From Prevotella sp. (GTDB taxonomy: Bacteria > Bacteroidota > Bacteroidia > Bacteroidales > Bacteroidaceae): a stretch of 11,339 nucleotides of DNA. The notes below the pieces were generated by a model. The model did not search any database, had not been told where the DNA came from, and worked only from the letters and a program-made list of their open reading frames with translations. Location: the NCBI GenBank assembly GCA_021203915.1, contig JAJQAI010000221.1, forward strand, positions 1 through 11,339, given 5' to 3'. Of the stretch, positions 6,008 to 11,339 are shown piece by piece; within the stretch, counting starts at the first letter, position 1, and the number at the start of each line of letters is the position of its first letter. The position numbers and the translations under genes are program-made.

Positions 6008-7468
6008 ATGAAAGCTATTAAATATCTATTCGTAGGGGTGCTAGCCATGTTTTTTAGCGCTCCCCTTATGGCTCAAGATTGGAAGTCTGATTTAGAGCCT
6101 TTAGCAAGTGCGATTGAGGCAAACAAGGGCAATGCTAAAGCCGTTGATTCTCAAGTAAAAGATTATCTTAAGCTTTACAAAAAGGATGCGGATGCTATAG
6201 CAGCGCTTGGTCATGCTTTCCTTAATGTAAAGGATACGCTTGAGGCAAAGAAATATGCTCAGCAGGCAATTGATCGTGATAAGCACGATGCTGCTGGATA
6301 TGTCCTCATGGGTGATATCGAGTCAGTTAACGACAATGGTGGAGCTGCAGCTTCATGGTACAAGCAGGCTACAATGATGGATCCACAAGATGAACAGGGC
6401 TATATAAAGTACGCTGCTGTATATAGCAAACGTAGTCCGGAGCTATCAGTTGAGATGCTTGAAGAACTTCGTAAGATTAATCCTAGTTATCCCGTTGATG
6501 CTGAATCAGGTCACCTTTTCTATCGCTCAAATAAATTTAGCGAGGCTGTTGAGCACTATGCAAAGGTTGATAAGTCTCAACTCGATGAGAACAAACTTAC
6601 TGAATATGCTTTTGCTGCATATTTGCTAGGTGATTCAAAGACTTCACTCGATGTAACTGAATATGGTGTTGAGAAATTCCCACGTAGTGCAAGTCTTAAC
6701 CGTCTTAACTTCTATAACTATACAGACCTTAAGGATTATGACAATGCCCTAAAGTACGCTGATGCTCTTTTCAACAAGTCAGATAGCGCTAAGTTCTCAG
6801 CTCGTGACTATCAGTATTATGGTTATGCTTACATGGGTGCTGAAGATTATGATAAGGCTATTGAAATGTTTGATAAGGCTTTGGAAATGAATCCTGATAT
6901 GAACGATGTTAGAAAGCAACTCTCTGATGCTTACATCGCAAAGAGGGATTATACAAAAGGACTTGCTCTTTATGATGAGTATCTTCAGAACGTTGAAAAG
7001 CCTTCTGTTTCTGACCTTGATGGTCTAGCAAAGCTATATGCTGATCAAGCAAGTAATTCTACAGGTGATGAGCAAATCGCAGCTTTAAAGAACGCTGATA
7101 GAATTTATGGTCAATTAGGAGATGAGTACCCCAATAACCTAATGTATGCAAGCCGTATGCGTGCCCGTCTAAACTCTCAGTTAGACCCAGAGACAACTCA
7201 AGGACTAGCAAAGCCATACTATGAGAAGTATGCAGAACTACTTCTTTCTGAGAGCCCAGATACTCCAAATCTACTTATTGAGCCATATTCCTACTTAGGA
7301 TATTATTACTTCCAAAAGGGTGACCACTCAAATGCAAACGTTTATTGGAAGAAGATTTTGGAAATCGACCCAACAAATGCTACAGCTAAACAAGCTCTTG
7401 GCGTAAGCGGTGGTGCTGCAGCTAGTACTGAGCAAGAGGCTCCTGAGGAGACACAAGAACAGGAATAA
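6008..7468 (+). CDS. Secreted tetratricopeptide-repeat protein, last gene of the TonB operon
   Basis: The 486 residues start with a Sec signal peptide (1-22, cleavage probable after PLMA, before QDW), with no lipobox, so the protein should be periplasmic. TPR helices are recognisable at about 62-95, 96-127, 265-298 (YQYYGYAYMGAEDYDKAIEMFDKALEMNP, the best repeat, split here over 269-296), 300-332 and 422-455 (YSYLGYYYFQKGDHSNANVYWKKILEIDP region). Less regular helical repeats lie between them. The C-terminus (467-486) is a low-complexity Ala/Glu/Gln tail. TPR proteins are protein-binding scaffolds; no enzyme motif is visible. It follows the PstS-like gene after 67 nt without a convincing promoter and ends just before a strong terminator, so it probably completes the operon. 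The partner is unknown; a scaffold around the TonB motor or its receptors is a guess from position only. Confidence 0.82.
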   Translation: MKAIKYLFVGVLAMFFSAPLMAQDWKSDLEPLASAIEANKGNAKAVDSQVKDYLKLYKKDADAIAALGHAFLNVKDTLEAKKYAQQAIDRDKHDAAGYVLMGDIESVNDNGGAAASWYKQATMMDPQDEQGYIKYAAVYSKRSPELSVEMLEELRKINPSYPVDAESGHLFYRSNKFSEAVEHYAKVDKSQLDENKLTEYAFAAYLLGDSKTSLDVTEYGVEKFPRSASLNRLNFYNYTDLKDYDNALKYADALFNKSDSAKFSARDYQYYGYAYMGAEDYDKAIEMFDKALEMNPDMNDVRKQLSDAYIAKRDYTKGLALYDEYLQNVEKPSVSDLDGLAKLYADQASNSTGDEQIAALKNADRIYGQLGDEYPNNLMYASRMRARLNSQLDPETTQGLAKPYYEKYAELLLSESPDTPNLLIEPYSYLGYYYFQKGDHSNANVYWKKILEIDPTNATAKQALGVSGGAAASTEQEAPEETQEQE

Positions 7469-7498
7469 TCATCATCACAAATTGCTATATATATAAAT

Positions 7499-7555
7499 TT
7501 TGGGCTTAGCTTTAGGGAAAATTCCCTTATTGGCTAGGCCCAAATTCTTTTTTTT
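7499..7555 (+). terminator. Strong intrinsic terminator of the TonB operon
   Basis: A 12-bp stem pairs TTTGGGCTTAGC (7499-7510) with GCTAGGCCCAAA (7533-7544) with one G-T pair. Nested inside it is a second stem, AGGGA/TCCCT (7514-7518/7523-7527), around a 4-nt loop. Eight T residues follow (7548-7555). This is the clearest terminator in the window and sits 30 nt after the TPR gene. On the opposite strand the stem is followed only by a mixed A/T stretch, so it may also stop the convergent minus-strand transcript, but less surely. Confidence 0.88.
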
Positions 7556-7623
7556 GCCCCAAGCTTTTAGAAGTAAAGCTCTATTATTTTTCTTTAAGTG
7601 TTTTGCTTAATAAGCTTTGAGTA

Positions 7624-9435
7624 TTATTCCTCGCTCATATCTGCTACTATCTTACGATATACTGTATATACGTGAGATCTAGAGATATACCCTAGAAGAT
7701 GATTGTCATTATCAAGAACGGGTAGCATTGATGCGTCAGTAGCATCAAAATTCTTCATCACATCTTCCATAGGGTCGTTTACTCTAAGCGTTGCTGCAGG
7801 TTGAGACATAAGTTGACGAACGGTGAAATGGTGATATAGCTCTGTGCGGAATACAATGTGCCTAATCTTAGTTATATCTATTTCACCTAGAAGATTTCCA
7901 GCATTGTCGAGTACGGGTAAGGTGTTATTGTGGCTATTACTTATAGCATGTACTAAGGATGAAAGGTTCATCTCTGGGTCAACTGCTGTATAGGTTTTAT
8001 CAATAACGCTATCAAGGCTCATTAAGGTTAGTACAGCACGGTCTGTGTGGTGAGTAATGAGTTTACCTTCTCTAGCTAGACGCATTCCGTAAATATTATG
8101 GGGCTCAAATATCATAATTGTTAGATAGGCCGATATACTTACAATCATTAGGGGGATGAACATCTGATATCCTCCAGTTGTTTCGGCTATAAGGAAGATA
8201 CCCGTTAGGGGCGCGTGCATTATACCCGCCATAACGGCAGCCATACCAAGAAGAGCAAAGTTCTTTTCAGGTACGTATACACCTATCTCATATACATTCC
8301 AAAAGTGAGCGAAAAAGAATCCAGCAAAAGCACCAAGGAATAGTGCGGGTGCAAATGTACCACCACAACCACCTCCACCATTTGTTGCTGAGGTAGCAAA
8401 GGTTTTTGTTAGTATAACCAGACAAACATAAGGAAGAAGCATACCACTATATCCATAAAATGGGGAGTGGCGAAGGATATCATCCCATTCTGTCTCTGAG
8501 GTTCCACTTAGCAAAATGTTTATGCTCGAATAACCCTCACCATATAGTGATGGGAAGAAAAAAATCAGTGGACTTAAGATTAATCCTCCTAAAAGAACCT
8601 TTCCTAGTGGCCGGTTTTTAAGCTTTGAGAAGATGGACTCACAGAAGTTCATCGTCCGCATAAAGTAAAGACTAACAAAGCCTCCAAAGATTCCCAACAA
8701 AATGTTTGCCGGTATTCTTTCCACCTGCCATAGGGTGTCCAAGTGAAAACTAAACAAAGACTCATTACCCGTAAAGATGTATGTAAAGCAGGTTGCCGTC
8801 ACGCATGAGATTAGCATAGGAAGCAGAGATGCCATCGTAAGGTCAATCATTAGAATCTCAAGCGAAAAGACAAGCCCAGAAATGGGCGCTTTAAAGATAG
8901 CTGCAATGGCTGCTGCACCACCACAACCAACAAGAAGCATTAGCGTTTTGTTATCTGCCTTAAAGAGCTTACCTAAGTTACTGCCTATGGCTGAACCCGT
9001 TAGGACGATTGGGGCCTCGGCACCTACGCTACCGCCAAAACCAATAGTTATGGCCGAGGCTATAATAGAACTCCAACAATTGTGACCCCTTAAACGACTT
9101 CGCTTGGTACTTATGGCATATAGTATACGGGTAATACCATGACTTATGTTATCTTTAACAACGTGACGAACGAAGAGCGAGGTTAGGTAAATACCTATTA
9201 TTGGATATATAAGGTATAGCCAATTAAAGGTGTTAATGGCAAAACCAGAGAGTAAAAGATTCTGAATAACCCTAATTAGCCAATGCAGTAGGCTTGCTGC
9301 AACAGCTGAAAAAAAGCCGACAAAGAAACTCAAGATCAGCGTAAACTGATGGTCAGAAAGGTACTTTTCTCTTAGGGCAATAACTCTTCCGATAAGCGTT
9401 GGCTTTTTTGTAATATCGATGTTTTCTTTACTCAT
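7624..9435 (-). CDS. CLC-family chloride channel/transporter with C-terminal CBS pair
   Basis: Inner-membrane anion channel or H+/Cl- exchanger of 603 residues: a CLC membrane domain (about 30-455, many hydrophobic helices), then two CBS domains (about 478-525 and 543-597) that in the family sense nucleotides. Signature sites are SHGIT (98-102) where E. coli ClcA has GSGIP; GSVGAEAP (135-142) for the GREGP loop, keeping the gating glutamate as E140; GGTFAP (358-363) for GxFxP; and Y449 in HNIYG for the central tyrosine. The internal proton-pathway glutamate of ClcA (Glu203) aligns with Ile194 in FSLEILM. Such a change is seen in true channels such as ClC-1 (Val) but also in some coupled exchangers, so the mode of transport is open. 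It is often annotated clcB. It lies 14 nt after the TsaC gene and is probably cotranscribed with it. Confidence 0.92.
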   Translation of the reverse strand: MSKENIDITKKPTLIGRVIALREKYLSDHQFTLILSFFVGFFSAVAASLLHWLIRVIQNLLLSGFAINTFNWLYLIYPIIGIYLTSLFVRHVVKDNISHGITRILYAISTKRSRLRGHNCWSSIIASAITIGFGGSVGAEAPIVLTGSAIGSNLGKLFKADNKTLMLLVGCGGAAAIAAIFKAPISGLVFSLEILMIDLTMASLLPMLISCVTATCFTYIFTGNESLFSFHLDTLWQVERIPANILLGIFGGFVSLYFMRTMNFCESIFSKLKNRPLGKVLLGGLILSPLIFFFPSLYGEGYSSINILLSGTSETEWDDILRHSPFYGYSGMLLPYVCLVILTKTFATSATNGGGGCGGTFAPALFLGAFAGFFFAHFWNVYEIGVYVPEKNFALLGMAAVMAGIMHAPLTGIFLIAETTGGYQMFIPLMIVSISAYLTIMIFEPHNIYGMRLAREGKLITHHTDRAVLTLMSLDSVIDKTYTAVDPEMNLSSLVHAISNSHNNTLPVLDNAGNLLGEIDITKIRHIVFRTELYHHFTVRQLMSQPAATLRVNDPMEDVMKNFDATDASMLPVLDNDNHLLGYISRSHVYTVYRKIVADMSEE

Positions 9436-9449
9436 CCTCTTTTAAAGGC

Positions 9450-10019
9450 CTATTCTCTAATTACGGTAATCTCTAAGTTTTCACTTATTTTAATAACGCT
9501 AGAAGCTGAACTTGAAGGTTTTTCATCCCTGCGACTGTAGCAGACGTAGTCCACACTGTTTATTACCTCAGGGCTTATCTCTATAAAACAACTAGCTGCT
9601 TTTTCTCCACTTATATTGGCACTTGTAGATACAATAGGTTTTTGGAAGCGGTAACATAGTTCTTTAGAGAATTCTTCTTTAGTTACCCTTATAGCTAGGC
9701 TACCATCTTCGGCTTTAAGCCTCTCGGCTATTCCACTAGCCTCATCAAAGATTATAGTTGTTGGCTTTTGAGCTAGTCTCATAATATCTAAGGCAACCTC
9801 TGGAGCATTGCGTACATAGCGACAAAGTCTTTCTACGGAGTCCACCAAGCAAATCATTGCCTTTAAAGAAGATCTTTTCTTTAGCTTATAGATTTTTTCT
9901 ACTGCAATAGAGTTTGTCGCATCGCAACCTATTCCCCATATTGTATCGGTAGGATATAGGATTATACCACCATTTTTCATGGTTTCAACGGCATTTTTTA
10001 TGTCTTCAGTGGTGTCCAT
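9450..10019 (-). CDS. tsaC: Threonylcarbamoyl-AMP synthase (TsaC/Sua5/YrdC family)
   Basis: Cytoplasmic enzyme that makes threonylcarbamoyl-AMP from threonine, bicarbonate and ATP, the first step of t6A formation at position 37 of ANN-decoding tRNAs. Its 189 residues hold a single YrdC domain with no Sua5 C-terminal domain, like E. coli TsaC. Visible motifs are LYPTDTIWGIGCDA (21-34), the basic KLKKRSSLKAM strip (45-55), PTTIIF (86-91), LAIRV (108-112), STSANISG (131-138), and PSSSASSVI (168-176), where the family has PSTVVD-like sequence. The ATG at 10019 is about 25 nt downstream of a predicted transcription start. The CLC gene follows after 14 nt. The family is sure; that it is the housekeeping copy is likely but cannot be shown from one window. 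Confidence 0.92.
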   Translation of the reverse strand: MDTTEDIKNAVETMKNGGIILYPTDTIWGIGCDATNSIAVEKIYKLKKRSSLKAMICLVDSVERLCRYVRNAPEVALDIMRLAQKPTTIIFDEASGIAERLKAEDGSLAIRVTKEEFSKELCYRFQKPIVSTSANISGEKAASCFIEISPEVINSVDYVCYSRRDEKPSSSASSVIKISENLEITVIRE

Positions 10020-10049
10020 ACGTCCTACAAGCTTAAAAAGTTAAGATTG

Positions 10050-10057
10050 CAAATTTA
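10050..10057 (-). promoter_or_regulatory. -7 element upstream of tsaC
   Basis: Read on the minus strand this is TAAATTTG, a full match to TAnnTTTG, ending 30 nt before the tsaC ATG. No TTTG is found about 19-20 nt upstream, so only half of the promoter is convincing. It would give a leader of about 25 nt and make tsaC and the CLC gene a transcription unit separate from the kinase gene. Confidence 0.55.
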
Positions 10058-10181
10058 AACATAAAAAAAATACACCCTATAATGATTCGAGTGAATTTTT
10101 TTTCGAGTTGAGAAAGATTGTAAGATAACTATTAATTTTTCCCTTTTTTTCTTCAAGGGCGTCCTTTATAAAAAAATTAGA

Positions 10182-11156
10182 CTAAAGATCCCAGCCTATT
10201 GCACTTGCACCAAGCACGGCAGCTGAAGAACCATCAAGTTCACTTATTAGGAACTTAGCCTTACCCTTAAATATAGGCATTACATGCTTATCGTAGCTTT
10301 TCTTTATGGGGTTCATTATTAAGTCCCCAGCTTTTGTAAGTCCGCCAAAGAAAATAAAGGCCTCTGGTGAACAGAATGTTGCAAAATCGGCACAAGCCTC
10401 ACCTAGCATCTCGCCTGTAAAGTCATAAACTTTAAGTGCTAGAGCGTCTCCTTTTTCGGCAGCACGTGAAACCTCAAGTGAGGTTATATCCGCTGGCTTA
10501 AGATCTCTTAAAACAGATGGAGTAGAAGAACTTTCTAGCATCTCTCTAGCTGTACGGGCAACACCAGTTGCAGAGCAATAGGCCTCAAGACAACCTTTTC
10601 GTCCACAGCCACAGGTTCTACCATTTTCTCTTCGCATCGTAACGTGTCCTAGCTCACCTGCAAAACCATCGCTTCCGTAAACAAGGCTTCCATTGATAAC
10701 GATTCCTGATCCAACACCAGTACCCAAAGTAAGCATTATGAAATTTTTCATTCCGCGTGCTACACCATATACCATTTCACCAATGGCTGCTGCATTAGCA
10801 TCGTTAGTGATTCCAACGGGTATACCTAGCTTTTCTTTAAACATATCAGCTAGTGGGACTATGCAATCGTGTGCCCATACGAGATTAGGAGCATATTCTA
10901 CAGTTCCTTTGTAATAGTTGCCATCGGGGGCTCCTATACCCATTGATTTTATTTTTTCTATGCCTCCTACTTGATCTATTATCGTATGTAAGGCCTCAAC
11001 TGATGCCTCAACATAGTCTTTAACACTAGTGTATGATTGTGTCTTGATAGCTGTTGTAGCTTTAATTTCACCTCGTGAGTCAACTATTCCGAAAACAGAA
11101 TTTGTGCCTCCAAGATCTAGTCCTATAACATAGGGTTTTACTTGTTGTGATACCAT
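10182..11156 (-). CDS. rokA: ROK-family sugar kinase, RokA-like glucokinase/hexokinase
   Basis: Cytoplasmic ATP-dependent kinase that should phosphorylate glucose (possibly also amino sugars or mannose) at C6. With the ATG at 11156 it has 324 residues, normal for ROK kinases. Visible motifs are GLDLGGTN (12-19, ATP phosphate loop), TNDANAAAIGE (117-127) with catalytic base D119, LGTGVGSG (144-151), GELGH (167-171, sugar contacts and His ligand), and the zinc motif CGCGRKGC (182-189; Cys182, Cys184, Cys189 with His171). There is no N-terminal helix-turn-helix, so it is a kinase and not a ROK repressor. A further in-frame ATG at 11195 falls at the predicted transcription start, so the internal ATG is chosen. 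The sequence closely resembles Bacteroides RokA as I remember it; substrate range is inferred from that. tsaC follows 162 nt downstream with its own -7 element. Confidence 0.9.
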   Translation of the reverse strand: MVSQQVKPYVIGLDLGGTNSVFGIVDSRGEIKATTAIKTQSYTSVKDYVEASVEALHTIIDQVGGIEKIKSMGIGAPDGNYYKGTVEYAPNLVWAHDCIVPLADMFKEKLGIPVGITNDANAAAIGEMVYGVARGMKNFIMLTLGTGVGSGIVINGSLVYGSDGFAGELGHVTMRRENGRTCGCGRKGCLEAYCSATGVARTAREMLESSSTPSVLRDLKPADITSLEVSRAAEKGDALALKVYDFTGEMLGEACADFATFCSPEAFIFFGGLTKAGDLIMNPIKKSYDKHVMPIFKGKAKFLISELDGSSAAVLGASAIGWDL

Positions 11157-11201
11157 AGGAAATAAAGTTAAAAAAATTTTGATTACATACCTCACTTAAG
11201 G

Positions 11202-11233
11202 CAAATATAGATAAATTTTATTAAACAGGCAAA
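11202..11233 (-). promoter_or_regulatory. Bacteroidota-type promoter of the ROK kinase gene
   Basis: On the minus strand TTTG (11233-11230) is followed after 20 nt by TATATTTG (11209-11202), a full TAnnTTTG match. Transcription should start near 11196, giving a leader of about 40 nt to the ATG at 11156 and ruling out the upstream in-frame ATG at 11195 as the main start. Confidence 0.75.
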
Positions 11234-11263
11234 ATTAATTCCTTTTAAATTAAGAATTTTCCT

Positions 11264-11287
11264 CAATTAAAAAAACAATTAAAAAAA
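11264..11287. repeat. Perfect 12-bp tandem repeat, two copies
   Basis: CAATTAAAAAAA occurs twice without a gap (11264-11275 and 11276-11287), about 30 bp upstream of the -33 element of the kinase promoter. On the minus strand it reads as two T7 tracts, the A/T tracts phased 12 bp apart. It could act as an upstream curved or UP-like element, or be a slippage product; nothing here distinguishes these. Confidence 0.7.
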
Positions 11288-11318
11288 CGTTAGCCTCTTC
11301 AGGCAGTCCAATAAGGAC
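11288..11318 (-). terminator. Possible terminator of a gene beyond the right edge
   Basis: On the minus strand two small hairpins stand in tandem, GTCC/GGAC (loop of 5) and GCCT/AGGC (loop of 4). After 5 nt comes a run of seven T (11287-11281), and then a second run after the repeat. Each stem has only 4 bp, so this is a weak call. It would fit the end of a minus-strand transcript entering from the right. Confidence 0.3.
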
Positions 11319-11339
11319 AAAATGAGCATATAATAAAAG

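Noticed and set aside
7562..7580. AGCTTT/AAAGCT hairpin near the end of the CLC gene as its terminator
   Set aside because: On the minus strand it is followed by GGGGC and an A-run, not by T residues.
8777..9085. Plus-strand frame of 102 codons opposite the CLC gene
   Set aside because: It is antisense to a well-conserved membrane domain and resembles no protein; the same holds for the other overlapping frames opposite aspC, exbD, tonB, the TPR gene and the kinase gene.
11157..11195. Longer kinase N-terminus starting at ATG 11195
   Set aside because: This ATG coincides with the predicted transcription start, and the ROK fold begins shortly after the ATG at 11156.
11250..11339. Minus-strand reading frame open to the right edge
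   Set aside because: About 29 hydrophobic residues with no recognisable motif, running through the poly-A repeat; it looks like non-coding DNA.

Overview
The window looks like chromosomal DNA of a Bacteroidales bacterium (phylum Bacteroidota), AT-rich outside its best-expressed genes. Four lines of evidence support this. Four intergenic regions carry the Bacteroidota sigma-A -7 element TAnnTTTG. There is an exbB-exbD-exbD-tonB cluster followed by a PstS-like lipoprotein and a TPR protein, an arrangement I know from this phylum. The RecO tail, aspartate aminotransferase and ROK kinase closely resemble Bacteroides-type proteins as I remember them. Shine-Dalgarno sites are mostly weak or absent. 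I cannot name the genus. I see no mobile element, tRNA, rRNA or CRISPR array.

Left part (1-1771, + strand): the C-terminal part of recO, cut by the window edge, then a monocistronic-looking class I aspartate aminotransferase with a textbook Bacteroidota promoter.

Centre (about 1860-7555, + strand): a six-gene operon of exbB, exbD1, exbD2, tonB, a PstS-like lipoprotein and a secreted TPR protein. It starts from a -7 element followed by a leader of about 110 nt with a perfect hairpin and a possible 12-codon ORF. It ends at a strong nested-hairpin terminator. ExbB and the two ExbDs should form the proton channel that energises TonB, which drives uptake through outer-membrane TonB-dependent receptors. 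The last two genes have no assigned role in that process and are the least understood part of the window.

Right part (7624-11156, - strand): a RokA-like sugar kinase with its own promoter, then a TsaC/Sua5-type threonylcarbamoyl-AMP synthase (tRNA t6A modification) with a CLC chloride channel/transporter carrying CBS domains 14 nt downstream. This block runs convergently into the TonB operon. The right edge (11157-11339) is non-coding as far as I can tell and holds the kinase promoter, a 12-bp tandem repeat and two small hairpins.

Most of the window is ordinary housekeeping content. The points most worth a second look are the PstS-like and TPR genes tied to the TonB motor, the tandem long ExbDs, the exbB leader, and the altered signature residues of the CLC protein.
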